Assembly: GCF_014204895.1 (NCBI RefSeq)
Contig: NZ_JACHMF010000001.1
Location: 2,232,001-2,296,000 of the forward strand
Direction of reading: 5' to 3'
Origin: Paractinoplanes abujensis
GTDB taxonomy: Bacteria; Actinomycetota; Actinomycetes; Mycobacteriales; Micromonosporaceae
Length of the DNA stretch: 64,000 bases
The notes below the pieces were generated by a model. The model did not search any database and was not told the origin of the DNA. It saw only the letters and a list, made by a program, of their open reading frames with translations. Positions 15,906 to 24,227 of the stretch are shown piece after piece (the first letter of the stretch is position 1; each line of letters opens with the position of its first letter). The position numbers were made by a program, and so were the translations under genes.

Positions 15906-16300
15906 TCGTCGACCACCGTCCCGGCGCCGTGCAGACCCCCATGGACGAGTGGCACCCCGACGACGTGCAGGCGCACATGAACTACTACGGGGCGCTGCGG
16001 CAGGAACTGCTCGACAGCGGCGAACTCGTCGACCAGCACGCGCTCACCGGGCCCGAGCACGCCAAGGAGGTCACCAGCGACGGCGGGCCTCCCGTGGTCA
16101 CCGACGGGGTGTTCCCCGAGTCCAAGGAGTTCCTGGCCGGCTTCCAGCTCGTCGAGGTCGCCGACGAGCGGCGAGCCTTCGAGATCGCGGCCAGGATGTC
16201 GGCTGTGCCGGGGCCGGGCGGGGTGCCGCTGCAGCAGCCCATCGGGGTGCGCCGGGTGATGGACGCGGCCGACTTCGAGCGGATGCAGCCCGGGCTGTGA
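15887..16300 (+). CDS. YCII-related (DGPF domain) protein
   Basis: A 137-residue protein of the DGPF/YCII family, starting MPRYLLIVDHRPGA and containing TDGVFPESKEFLAGFQLVEV, with the usual ferredoxin-like fold. Genes of this family are conserved partners of ECF42-type sigma factors, and here the sigma gene starts inside the stop codon (GTGA overlap). Its function is unknown; it may be a target or a modulator of the sigma factor. ATG 15887 is preceded by AGTGGAG at good spacing. Confidence 0.88.
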   Translation: MPRYLLIVDHRPGAVQTPMDEWHPDDVQAHMNYYGALRQELLDSGELVDQHALTGPEHAKEVTSDGGPPVVTDGVFPESKEFLAGFQLVEVADERRAFEIAARMSAVPGPGGVPLQQPIGVRRVMDAADFERMQPGL

Positions 16301-17492
16301 CCGCGGAGGCCGCGCCCCACGACCTGCTGCGCACCCTCGCGCCGCAGGTCGTGGGCGTGCTCACGCATCGGTTCGGCGACTTCGCGGCGGCCGAGGACGC
16401 CGTGCAGGAGGCGCTGATCGCCGCGCACACCCACTGGACCGCGCACGGTGTGCCCGAGAAGCCGCGCGGCTGGCTGATCCAGACGGCCTCGCGCAAACTG
16501 CTCGACCAGCTGCGCGGCGACCGGGCCCGGCGCCGGCGCGAGACCGAGGCCTCGCTGCGCGAACGGGCCGGGCCCGCCTACGACCGCGACGACACCCTCG
16601 ACGTGCTGCTGCTGTGCTGCCATCCGGCGCTGGACGACGCGGCCGCGGTCGCGCTGACCCTGCGCGCGGTGGGCGGTCTGACCACGGCCGAGATCGCCCG
16701 GGCGTTCCTGGTGCCCGAGGCGACCATGGGCCGCCGGATCAGCCGGGCCAAGCAGCGGATCCATGGGGTGCCGTTCGACTCGTCGTTCCGGCCGGCCGCC
16801 CTGCGCGTCCTGTACCTGATCTTCAACGAGGGCTACGCGAGCAGCGGCGACGCCGTGCACCGGGTCGAGCTGTCGGCCGAGGCGATCCGGCTCACCCGGA
16901 TGGTGGCCGCCCGGCGGCCGGAAGACAGCGAGGTGGCCGGGCTGCTGGCCCTGATGCTGCTCACCGACGCGCGCCGGCCCGCCCGTACGGGGACCTCGGG
17001 TGAGCTGGTGCCGCTGACCGAGCAGGACCGCTCCCGCTGGGACGCCGGACTGATCCGGGAGGGCACCGCGATCCTGGACGCGGCGTTCCGGCGCGGGCAG
17101 GTCGGCGAGTACCAGCTGCAGGCGGCGATCGCGGCCCTGCACGACCGGGCCGCGTCGGTCGCGCAGACGGACTGGCCGCAGATCCAGGCCCTGTACGAGA
17201 TTCTGGAACGCATCACCGGCAGCCGGTGGTCGCGTTGAACCGGGCCGTCGCGGTCGCCCTGGTGGACGGGCCCGCGGCCGGGCTGGCCCTGGTCGACGCC
17301 GTGCAGCAGCGGCTGCCCGGGCACCACCGGGTTCCGGCCACCCGCGCGCACCTGCTCGAACTCGCGGGCGACGACACCGCGGCGGCCGAGCAGTACAGAC
17401 GGGCCGCCGCGGCAGCCACGAGCGAACCCGAGCAGCGCTACCTGACCCTGCGGGCGGCGCGGCTGCACGCCCGTACGGGGAACCGGTCTTGA
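16297..17492 (+). pseudogene. ECF42-type sigma factor, split by a one-base frameshift
   Basis: The first frame (GTG 16297 to TGA 17238, 313 residues) holds the sigma-2 region (EDAVQEALIAAHTHW, RGWLIQTASRK), the sigma-4 helix-turn-helix (LTTAEIARAFLVPEATMGRRISRAK) and most of a TPR-like C-terminal extension. It breaks at ITGSRWSR. In the next frame the coding signal continues at once with VVALNRAVAVALVDGPAAGL and runs to 17492. Restoring one C near 17225 (AGCC to AGCCC) would give a single protein of about 398 residues, the normal ECF42 length. ECF42 members use the C-terminal extension for activity, so the shortened product may be non-functional. The upstream DGPF gene is its usual partner. 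A sequencing error cannot be excluded. Confidence 0.8.
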
Positions 17493-17562
17493 CCTTGACC
17501 GTGGGGCAACGCCCAGCGTGGGTCGTGCCGGTCGCGGTGACCGGCACGAGGAGGATGTCGCT

Positions 17563-18573
17563 GTGGGTCTGCTGACCATCGGGGCGTTCGCGCGGGCGAC
17601 CGGGCTGACCGCCAAGGCGCTGCGCCTCTACGACGAGTCGGGGCTGCTCACACCGGCCGCCGTGGACGCCGAGTCGGGCTACCGGTATTACGCCGAGGCC
17701 CAGCTGGCGCACGCCCGGCTGATCGGGCGGCTGCGCGGGATCGGGATGCCGCTGACCGAGATCCGGTCGGTGTGCTCGCTGCCCGCGCCGCAAGCGGCCG
17801 AGGCTGTCGCCGCGTTCGGACAGCGGGTCCGCGCGGACACGGCGGCCCGGGCCCGGTTGACGTCCGACCTCGTTCAGCACCTGTCCGGAAAGGACACGAG
17901 CATGGACGACTTCCGTTTCGCGGCGGCCACCGACCCCGGCACCGTACGCGACAGCAACGAGGACCGGGCGTACGCCGACGCCGGCCTGGTCGCCGTGGCC
18001 GACGGCACCCGCGGCCCGTACGGCGGGGCGGCGGCCGACGCGGCCATCGACGCGCTGCGGGCCGTCTCGGACACGTCGCTCGGGGAGGTGACCGACGCGC
18101 TCGGGGCGGCCGACCGGGCGATCCGCGGCCTGTCCGGCGCGGTCACGACGCTGACCGCGCTGGTGCGCCACGGGACGCGGCTGGTGCTGGTGCACATCGG
18201 CGACACCCGCGCCTACCTGCTCCGCAACGGCGGCCTGACGCTGCTCACCCAGGATCACACGTGGGTGCAGGGGCAGGTCGACCAGGGCAAGCTGGATGCC
18301 GCGGCCGTGACCACCCACCCCGAGCGGGCCCTGCTCGTACGGGCCCTCGGGTGGGGTGACGGCGTGGAGGCCGACCTGGCTCTGCGCACGGTGCTGCCCG
18401 GCGACCGTTACCTGTTCTGCTCGGACGGACTGCACACCACCGTGCCCCGGGCCGCCCTGCGCGAAGCCCTCGAAGCCGAGCCGCGGGAAGCCGTCGACCG
18501 GTTGATCGCCGCGGCCCGCGACGCCGGGGCCGCCGACAACCTCGCGTGCGCGGCATACTTCAGTGCCGCTTAA
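17563..18573 (+). CDS. MerR-type regulator fused to a PP2C-type phosphatase
   Basis: A 336-residue fusion. Residues 1-70 form a MerR helix-turn-helix (LTIGAFARATGLTAKALRLYDE) followed by the dimerisation helix. From about 110 to 336 it is a PP2C-type Ser/Thr phosphatase. The metal-binding and catalytic motifs are present in order: RDSNEDR, VADGT, TLTALV, HIGDTRAYLL, LTQDH, LFCSDGL and ADN. The usual VADGMGGH is replaced by VADGTRGPYGG. The start is GTG 17563 behind GAGGAGG. The design suggests a transcription factor with an enzymatic or phospho-sensing output domain instead of a small-molecule pocket. It lies downstream of the broken ECF gene and may be transcribed separately. Confidence 0.85.
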   Translation: MGLLTIGAFARATGLTAKALRLYDESGLLTPAAVDAESGYRYYAEAQLAHARLIGRLRGIGMPLTEIRSVCSLPAPQAAEAVAAFGQRVRADTAARARLTSDLVQHLSGKDTSMDDFRFAAATDPGTVRDSNEDRAYADAGLVAVADGTRGPYGGAAADAAIDALRAVSDTSLGEVTDALGAADRAIRGLSGAVTTLTALVRHGTRLVLVHIGDTRAYLLRNGGLTLLTQDHTWVQGQVDQGKLDAAAVTTHPERALLVRALGWGDGVEADLALRTVLPGDRYLFCSDGLHTTVPRAALREALEAEPREAVDRLIAAARDAGAADNLACAAYFSAA

Positions 18574-18621
18574 CTGTGGCCGAGCGGAATTAAATAGACC
18601 TTATCCGTACGGGGTGCCACC

Positions 18622-19446
18622 GTGACCGCCATGACTCTTGGTGGCCTGTACGTACCCTTGATCACCCCGTTTGCGTCCGACGGTTCGGTGGCGGTGGCGG
18701 CCCTGCACCAGCTCGCCCACGACGCGCTCGACGCGGGCGCGGCCGGGCTGGTCGCGCTGGGCACCACCGCTGAACCGTCCGCGCTGACCGGCACGGAACG
18801 GTCGACAGTGCTCGACCTGCTCACGAACGTCACCCGTGACCGGTCGGCCCAGCTGATCGTCGGCGGGCCGGCCGTTCCCGGCACGGCCACGGCGGCGCTC
18901 ACCCTGGTGCCGCCGTTCTTACGGCCCGGTGAGGACGGTGTGGTGGCCCACCTGACGGCGGTGGCCGCCCGCAGCCCCGTGCCGCTGGTGGTCTACCACG
19001 TTCCGTACCGCACGGCGCAGCCGCTGTCCGTGACCGCGCTGCACCGGATCGCCGCGATCGACGGGGTGGCCGGGATCAAACTGGCCACGGGCGGCATCGA
19101 CGCCGACGTGATCGCCCTGATGGCCGACCCGCCGCCCGGCTTCACCGTCCTGGGCGGCGACGACGTCGTGATCTCACCGCTGCTCGCGCTGGGCGCCCAC
19201 GGCGCGATCCTGGCCTCCGCCCACGTGGCCACGGGGTCGTACGCCGGCCTGGTGACCTCGTGGGAGCCCGCCCTCGGTCACCGCTTGGCCCGGCTGTCGG
19301 CGGCCCTGTTCGCCGAACCCAACCCGACCGTGATCAAGGCAGTGCTGCACGCCCAGGGCCGCATCCCGACGCCGGACGTGCGCCTGCCCCTGCTGCCGGC
19401 TGGGACGCCATCCCTGGCCGCGGCACTGGAAGCGGTGCCCGCCTGA
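18622..19446 (+). CDS. DapA-family (dihydrodipicolinate synthase/NAL superfamily) aldolase
   Basis: A 274-residue class I aldolase of the DHDPS/N-acetylneuraminate lyase superfamily. Visible active-site features are LGTTAEP (the GTTGE loop), VVYHVPYR (Tyr and Arg of the active site) and GIKLATG (the Schiff-base lysine). The length is slightly below the usual 290-300 residues, mostly at the C terminus. Because it stands alone, without other lysine-biosynthesis genes, a role in sugar-acid or hydroxyproline-type catabolism is as likely as lysine biosynthesis. The GTG start has no strong ribosome binding site. Confidence 0.82.
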   Translation: MTAMTLGGLYVPLITPFASDGSVAVAALHQLAHDALDAGAAGLVALGTTAEPSALTGTERSTVLDLLTNVTRDRSAQLIVGGPAVPGTATAALTLVPPFLRPGEDGVVAHLTAVAARSPVPLVVYHVPYRTAQPLSVTALHRIAAIDGVAGIKLATGGIDADVIALMADPPPGFTVLGGDDVVISPLLALGAHGAILASAHVATGSYAGLVTSWEPALGHRLARLSAALFAEPNPTVIKAVLHAQGRIPTPDVRLPLLPAGTPSLAAALEAVPA

Positions 19447-19459
19447 CGAGCGGCCGGCG

Positions 19460-20008
19460 CTACTTGCGGACGCGGTACCAGATCGCCGGCGACGGGCCGG
19501 TGGCCGACGAGATCTCCTCCAGTTCCGCGAACGTGCCGCCCGCCTTACGGAACAGGGGTGTGCCGTCCCCCAGCAGCACCGGGGCCACGAACACCAGGAT
19601 CTCGTCGAGCAGCCCGGCTTGCAGGCATTGGGCGGCCACATCGGCGCCGAGCACGTTCGTGTAGCGGTCACCCGCGGCGGCCAGGGCGGCGTCCACGCCG
19701 GTGCGCAGGTCGGTCACGAACGTGACGCCGGGCACCGGGCGGGCCGGCGGATTGTGGGTGAGCACGAACTGCGGTCCCGACCACAGGCCGCCGAAGGCGC
19801 CTTCGGCGTCGGTGCCGGCATTGGGGTCGTCGCCGCCGTAGGTGTGCGCGCCGACCAGCAGGGAACCGATCTGCTTCCAGAGGCCGTCGGCCACTTCGTG
19901 GGGGCCGGTGTCGGGCAGCCGGGCCATCCAGTGCATGTCACCGCCGGGGCCGGCGATGAAGCCGTCGAGGGACATCGTCGCGGAGTACAGAAGTTTCGCC
20001 ATGGTCAT
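19460..20008 (-). CDS. RibD C-terminal/dihydrofolate reductase-like protein
   Basis: A 182-residue protein of the RibD-C/DHFR-like family. It begins MAKLLYSATMSLDGFIAGPGGD, contains LLVGAHTYGG and QFVLTHNPP, and has the NADPH-site region GADVAAQCLQAGLLDEI near residue 120, then VLLGDGTPLF. Such proteins are NADPH-dependent reductases of unknown substrate, common in actinobacteria as stand-alone genes. The start may be ATG 20008 or the ATG two codons later. It is convergent with the aldolase gene. Confidence 0.85.
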   Translation of the reverse strand: MTMAKLLYSATMSLDGFIAGPGGDMHWMARLPDTGPHEVADGLWKQIGSLLVGAHTYGGDDPNAGTDAEGAFGGLWSGPQFVLTHNPPARPVPGVTFVTDLRTGVDAALAAAGDRYTNVLGADVAAQCLQAGLLDEILVFVAPVLLGDGTPLFRKAGGTFAELEEISSATGPSPAIWYRVRK

Positions 20009-20032
20009 AGAGACGGTAGCGGCACCGGAACC

Positions 20033-20171
20033 TCATCGGTACCAGTCCGCGGGCAGTCCGAACACCGCGAACAGGCGCGTACGCGGTTTCGCCGGGCACG
20101 CGGCCGTAGGTGCGCCGCGGCTGCAGCCACGTCACCTCGGCCGGGACCGCCCGCGTCTCGTGGTAGGTCAC
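20033..20171 (-). pseudogene. Possible remnant of a small protein gene
   Basis: Between the RibD-like and phosphotransferase genes the minus strand reads VTYHETRAVPAEVTWLQPRR from GTG 20171. After a one-base shift near 20085 it reads RLFAVFGLPADWYR and then stops at 20033. Each piece looks like protein, and together they would encode about 45 residues. It may be a decayed small gene in operon with the phosphotransferase. No family was recognised. Confidence 0.3.
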
Positions 20172-20216
20172 GGGTGGCCCGACGTGGTGCGGCAGGACCC
20201 GGCGGACACGTGACGC

Positions 20217-20885
20217 TCACTCCCGCCACGCCAGGGTGAGCGTCAGATTCTCCTGCCACTTCTTGCGGGCGGCGGCCGGGCCGTTGCGGAACCGCTCGAC
20301 CATGGCTTCGCACTTGGCCGCGGCCGCCTGCCGGCGCCGCGCCCACGACGGCCGCACGCCGTACCCCGTGAACAGGTCGTCCAAGGCGTCCACCTGCCGC
20401 GGGTGGTGCCGCCGCACGATCCACTCGCACCAGGCGAGGTCCTCGATCCGGTCCCCCGGGTGCGCGAACTCCCAGTCCAGCAGCGCCGTCACCCGGAACG
20501 TGTCCTGATCGAACAGCATGTTGTTGGGCCCGTAATCACCGTGCACCACCACCCAGCCCGTGCCGGCCGCCGTGTCGGGGAAGACCGCGCTCACATCCAC
20601 CTGCTGCAGCCGGCGCAGCAACGCGCCGCAGCTGCGCAGCACCGGGCCGGCCAGCCCTTCGTCGATCAGGTCCTGCCCGTGCAGGCCACCCAGCTGCTCC
20701 AGCCGCAACGCCCCGTCCGGCGCGCCCAGCACCCGCGGCACCGGGAACCCCGGCGGCAGTTTCTCCAGCGCGGCCAGCTCGGTGCCGCGCCGCAGCGCCT
20801 CGTCGATGCCGCCCTGATACCGCTTCACGACCACGGCCCCGTCCCCGCGGGTGTCGTTCGTGTAGCCGTGCCGCAGTGGCCGCAT
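20217..20885 (-). CDS. Aminoglycoside phosphotransferase-fold (APH) kinase
   Basis: A 222-residue small-molecule kinase of the APH/choline kinase fold. The catalytic loop VVVHGDYGPNNML is at about residues 112-124 and the metal-binding segment TALLDWEFAHPGD follows. The N-terminal lobe is short (VVVKRYQGG as the ATP-binding lysine strand). The substrate is unknown; the family includes antibiotic, fructosamine and choline kinases, and nothing nearby points to resistance. The start is ATG/GTG 20885, just after the flavin oxidoreductase gene on the same strand (12 bp gap), so the two are likely one operon. Confidence 0.82.
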   Translation of the reverse strand: MRPLRHGYTNDTRGDGAVVVKRYQGGIDEALRRGTELAALEKLPPGFPVPRVLGAPDGALRLEQLGGLHGQDLIDEGLAGPVLRSCGALLRRLQQVDVSAVFPDTAAGTGWVVVHGDYGPNNMLFDQDTFRVTALLDWEFAHPGDRIEDLAWCEWIVRRHHPRQVDALDDLFTGYGVRPSWARRRQAAAAKCEAMVERFRNGPAAARKKWQENLTLTLAWRE

Positions 20886-20897
20886 CCCGCCCTCCCC

Positions 20898-21668
20898 TCA
20901 AACCGCCGCCGGGCCCCGCCGGATCCGCTCCTCGGCGAAACCGGCACCGCCGCGCCAATAACCCAGCGCCTCGATCCACCAGGTCAGACCCCGTTCCCCG
21001 TACGGGCGGGTCAGCTCGACGGCCGTCGCCGGCTCGGTTGCCCCCTCCAGCACCAGATCGAACCCCTCCCCGGCACCTTCGGCCCGCACGAAATCGACTA
21101 CTTGCGCGAACTCCTCGACCGGCACGTTCCGTTCCCGCTGGTTCCGGAAGATCGGCATCGCGCCCTCATGACGCGCCGCCCGGCGCAACCCCGCCTGATT
21201 GGGCCACATCCCACCGCCCCAGATCGGGATCCGCGGTGTCCCCCACTGCTCCCACAGCTCGTGCATGCGCCGGATACGGTCCTCCAGCGCCGTCAGCCGG
21301 CCGCGGAGGCTCGCGTCCAGCCCGAAGTCGGTGAACTCCCGGTCGACCGACCCGATGATCGGCACCAGGGTGAGCCGCCCACCCGACAACGCGTCGAGGG
21401 CGGCGCTCTCCTGCGCCACGTCCTGCGCCTGCCGCCGGGGCAGCACCACGGTCAGGATGATCCGCACCCGCTCGGTCGCCGCCGCGATGGCCGACGCCGC
21501 CACCACGGAGTTCGTCACCGGCCAGGTCGCGTCGTGGTAGAGCAGGTGATCCCAGAGGTGCACCCCGTCCCAGCCGCTGCGCTCCGCGCTGACACCCAGC
21601 TCGACCAGCTTGCGGACGTCGCCGAACTCACCCACGGTCGGCAGCCCCGCCGCGTACTTGACCGTCAT
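20898..21668 (-). CDS. LLM-class flavin-dependent oxidoreductase
   Basis: A 256-residue luciferase-like (TIM-barrel) F420 or FMN oxidoreductase. It begins VKYAAGLPTVGEFGDVRKLVELG and has the family motifs DGVHLWDHLLY, RVRIILTVVLPRRQAQDVAQE, LDALSGGRLTLVPIIG and the WGGGMWPNQAG region. Actinobacteria encode many such enzymes, often F420-dependent; the substrate cannot be inferred. ATG 21668 is a clear start after a 130 bp gap. Confidence 0.88.
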   Translation of the reverse strand: MTVKYAAGLPTVGEFGDVRKLVELGVSAERSGWDGVHLWDHLLYHDATWPVTNSVVAASAIAAATERVRIILTVVLPRRQAQDVAQESAALDALSGGRLTLVPIIGSVDREFTDFGLDASLRGRLTALEDRIRRMHELWEQWGTPRIPIWGGGMWPNQAGLRRAARHEGAMPIFRNQRERNVPVEEFAQVVDFVRAEGAGEGFDLVLEGATEPATAVELTRPYGERGLTWWIEALGYWRGGAGFAEERIRRGPAAV

Positions 21669-21801
21669 GGCCGCACTCTACCGACAAGATCGACGCCCAT
21701 GAGGCCGCCGCCCCCGTCCCAGCCCGCCCGGCGCGGCGCCCGTCCTGGACCTCAGCCGGCTCCCGCCGCTCGGACCACGCCGACCGTGCTCGGGGAGCCG
21801 G

Positions 21802-23010
21802 TCAGTCGGTGTGGCCGCCTGCGGCCGGGCGCCAGCCGCGGCGGCGGCCCTGCCGGACGACGGCCGCGACCACACCGAGCAGCAGCACCAGGCCGATGCC
21901 GACGCCCGCGAAGATCAGCGCCTGGTCGCGTGAGCGGTCCCGCCGGGCCTCCAGCGCCGCCGCGGCCGGGTCGTTGAGGTCGACCACCTCGGGCGGCGGA
22001 GCCGGACCGGCCGCCGGGGCCAGGTTCGCCGTCAGCGCCCGATACGGGTTGAGCGCCCCGAAGCCGTAGTCGGGACTGCGGGGCCCGCCACCCGGGGCCG
22101 GGTCGGCCGTGGCGGTCAGCCGGCGCTCGACGCCCAGCGGGCTGATGGTGGGGAAGCGCTGTTTGATGAGGGCGGCCGTGGCCGCCACGAACGGCGCCGA
22201 GAAACTGGTGCCCTGCACCGAGTCGTGCCCGCCGACCAGGCCGGCCGCGGTCACGGGGGCACCCATCGCCACGATGTCGACGTAGTCGCCGCGCTGCGAG
22301 AACGGCGCGCGCACCCCTTCAGGGGTGATCGCCCCGACCCCGATCACCCCGTCGTACTGCGCCGGGAACGGGGTGGGGTTGCCGCTCTGGGCCTTGTTGC
22401 CCGCGGCGGCGACCACCACGACACCGCGGGCCACGGCGCGCGCCACCGCCCGCCGTACGGCGTCGTTGTCGTCGGTCATCACGAGCGAGAGGTTGATCAC
22501 GTCGGCGCGGCCCTGGCCGGCCGCCCAGTCGATCGCCTCGGCGAACTGGGCCGGGGTGCCGCGATCGCCCACCGCCTTGCCGTCGATCTCCTGCTGCTCA
22601 CTGATCCGCACCGGCACGATGACCGCCTCGGGGGCCAGGCCCTGAAAGCCCGTGCCGTCGGCCGGGACGGCCCCGATGATGCTGGCCACCGCCGTGCCGT
22701 GCCCGTTGCAGTCCTGCCGGCCGGAGCGTTCCCCGTGCAGGAAGTCGGCGCCCTGGCTGACGTGTCCGCGCAGCTGGGGGTGGGTGGCGTCGACCCCGGA
22801 GTCGATCACGGCGACGCGGATGCCGGCGCCGGTGGCGAACGGCGCGAGCCGCTTCGGGTCGTACATCCGGTCCTCGAGCGGCACCCCGGAGACGACCGGT
22901 TTGGCCTGGGCGACACTCTGGCAGACCACCTTGGCCCGGGCGGGCGCGGGCACCGTCAGCACCGCGGCCGCCACCGCGGCCACCGCCACCAGCCGACGCC
23001 CTGTCATCAC
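21802..23010 (-). CDS. Mycosin-like subtilisin protease (type VII secretion associated)
   Basis: A 402-residue exported serine protease. The signal peptide covers residues 1-26. The subtilase triad is intact: Asp70 in VAVIDSGVD, His104 in NGHGTAVAS and Ser271 in GTSFSAPFVAA, with the oxyanion-hole Asn205 in AAGNK. Cys30 and Cys101 could form the extra disulfide seen in mycosins. A proline-rich linker (about 335-350) leads to one C-terminal transmembrane helix (about 365-388) and an RRRGWR cytoplasmic tail. Mycosins (MycP) are essential parts of ESX secretion machines, but no esx, ecc or WXG100 gene is nearby, so this is an orphan. The start is GTG 23010 or ATG 23007; a GGGGG stretch favours the latter. 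Confidence 0.88.
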   Translation of the reverse strand: MMTGRRLVAVAAVAAAVLTVPAPARAKVVCQSVAQAKPVVSGVPLEDRMYDPKRLAPFATGAGIRVAVIDSGVDATHPQLRGHVSQGADFLHGERSGRQDCNGHGTAVASIIGAVPADGTGFQGLAPEAVIVPVRISEQQEIDGKAVGDRGTPAQFAEAIDWAAGQGRADVINLSLVMTDDNDAVRRAVARAVARGVVVVAAAGNKAQSGNPTPFPAQYDGVIGVGAITPEGVRAPFSQRGDYVDIVAMGAPVTAAGLVGGHDSVQGTSFSAPFVAATAALIKQRFPTISPLGVERRLTATADPAPGGGPRSPDYGFGALNPYRALTANLAPAAGPAPPPEVVDLNDPAAAALEARRDRSRDQALIFAGVGIGLVLLLGVVAAVVRQGRRRGWRPAAGGHTD

Positions 23011-23089
23011 GACCCCCGTATCGACGATTCGGGTGGATGGTATCGGCCGGGTGCGACAACTCCGGTTGTGCGTCCAGGGACCACACAGC

Positions 23090-23240
23090 TAGGTTGTGGG
23101 AACCATCTGCGGCGTCGTGAGGGAAACCGGTGAGATTCCGGTGCGGTCGCGCCACTGTGAACGGGCCTCGGTGCCCGTGAGTCAGGACGCTCACGCGTCG
23201 CAGCCTGTCGGACGGGACGCGTCATCCCGCAAGGAGGTTC
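23090..23240 (+). promoter_or_regulatory. Cobalamin (adenosylcobalamin) riboswitch
   Basis: The leader has the conserved B12-box elements in order: AGGGAAACCGGTGAGATTCC near 23119, then GCGGTCGCGCCACTGT, then GAGTCAGGA near 23179. A GC hairpin (CGGGACGCG...CATCCCG, 23212-23228) sits just before the AAGGAGG ribosome binding site of cbtB at 23231-23237. This suggests control of translation initiation: with cobalamin bound, cobalt uptake genes should be off. The element lies in the divergent interval from the mycosin gene. Confidence 0.93.
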
Positions 23241-23246
23241 CGCACC

Positions 23247-23450
23247 ATGCCCAAGGCCACCACCGCCGGTTCCCTGAGCACGCCCGCCGTTTCGGCGCGG
23301 CTGCTCTGGACGGCCCTCGCCGTCGTCGCGCTCATGCTGCTCGTCACCTACCTGGTCGCCTTCGACCAGGGCGCCGTCTCGCGCAGCGGCATGTATCTGC
23401 ACGAGCTGATGCACGACGGCCGCCACCTGCTCGGCGTTCCGTGCCACTGA
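23247..23450 (+). CDS. cbtB: CbtB, small subunit of predicted cobalt transporter
   Basis: A 67-residue protein with one hydrophobic helix (about 18-40) and a His-rich C terminus MYLHELMHDGRHLLGVPCH. This is the hallmark of CbtB, in which the terminal histidines are thought to bind Co2+. It sits directly behind a cobalamin riboswitch and an excellent AAGGAGG site, and its stop overlaps the CbtA start, the normal cbtB-cbtA order. It acts in the cytoplasmic membrane, supplying cobalt for B12, which the KamDE aminomutase encoded downstream would need. Confidence 0.93.
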   Translation: MPKATTAGSLSTPAVSARLLWTALAVVALMLLVTYLVAFDQGAVSRSGMYLHELMHDGRHLLGVPCH

Positions 23451-24205
23451 GCACGGGTCCCTCCGCGCCGACGTACGGCGCTCTGCTGCTGCGGGGCCTG
23501 CTCGCAGGTCTCGTCGCCGGTCTGCTGGCAGGCCTGTTCGCGTTCACCTTCGGCGAGCCCAAGGTGGACGCGGCGATCGCCGTCGAAGAGGCAGCCTCGC
23601 AGGCGGCACTGCCCGCGGAGTCGTCGGCGGCGCAGGAGGAGCCCCTGGTCTCGCGCGACGGCCAGAAGGGCGGCCTGTTCCTGGCCACCGGCCTCTACGG
23701 CATCGCCCTGGGCGGCATTTTCGCCACCGGATACACCTTGCTGCGCCGTCGCTTGCGCACGCCGAGCGATGTGCGGGCCGCGTGGAGCCTGGCCGGCGCC
23801 GCGCTGCTGGGCATCGTCGGAATCCCGTACGTGAAATATCCGCCCAACCCACCCGCCGTGGGCGACCCCGGCACGATCAACCAGCGCACGATCAGCTACC
23901 TCGCGATCGTCGTGATCGGCCTGGTCGCCGTGTGGGCGGCGGTCGTGGCCCAGCGCACCCAGCCCACCGAGTGGCGCCGGGGTGCGGCCGCGGTGCTCGG
24001 GTTCGTGGTGGTCGTCGTGATCGGCTACGCCCTGCTGCCGAACATCAACGAGGTCCCGTCCACGTTCCCACCGGATCTGCTGTGGTCGTTCCGGCTGACT
24101 TCGCTGGGCACACAGGTGGTGCTCTGGACCGTGCTCGGCCTGGCCTTCGGCGCCCTGGTCGCCCGCACGCCGGCACCCCGGCCGGAAACCGTGGCCGCCG
24201 CCTGA
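23441..24205 (+). CDS. cbtA: CbtA, predicted cobalt transporter
   Basis: A 254-residue integral membrane protein with about five transmembrane helices. The first (LLLRGLLAGLVAGLLAGLFAF) is typical of CbtA, and GEPKVDAAIAVEE follows it. The central VKYPPNPPAVGDPGTINQRT segment is strongly conserved in the family. GTG 23441 overlaps the last codons of cbtB, giving translational coupling. Both are controlled by the upstream cobalamin riboswitch. Family knowledge links CbtAB to cobalt uptake in bacteria that make or salvage B12. Confidence 0.92.
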   Translation: MPLSTGPSAPTYGALLLRGLLAGLVAGLLAGLFAFTFGEPKVDAAIAVEEAASQAALPAESSAAQEEPLVSRDGQKGGLFLATGLYGIALGGIFATGYTLLRRRLRTPSDVRAAWSLAGAALLGIVGIPYVKYPPNPPAVGDPGTINQRTISYLAIVVIGLVAVWAAVVAQRTQPTEWRRGAAAVLGFVVVVVIGYALLPNINEVPSTFPPDLLWSFRLTSLGTQVVLWTVLGLAFGALVARTPAPRPETVAAA

Positions 24206-24227
24206 CCGATCGCTGCGCCGGCGCCGT

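Noticed and set aside
17200..17260. Programmed ribosomal frameshift in the sigma gene
   Set aside because: There is no slippery heptamer of the usual kind and no clear downstream stimulatory stem; a lost C explains the break more simply.
15985..18435. An 816-codon open frame on the minus strand across the DGPF, sigma and MerR-PP2C genes
   Set aside because: It is antisense to three genes with clear domains and has no recognisable domain itself.
18622..19446. True lysine-biosynthetic dapA linked to the lysine catabolic cluster
   Set aside because: The aldolase family covers many substrates, it lies 18 kb from the kam genes, and no other dap gene is present.
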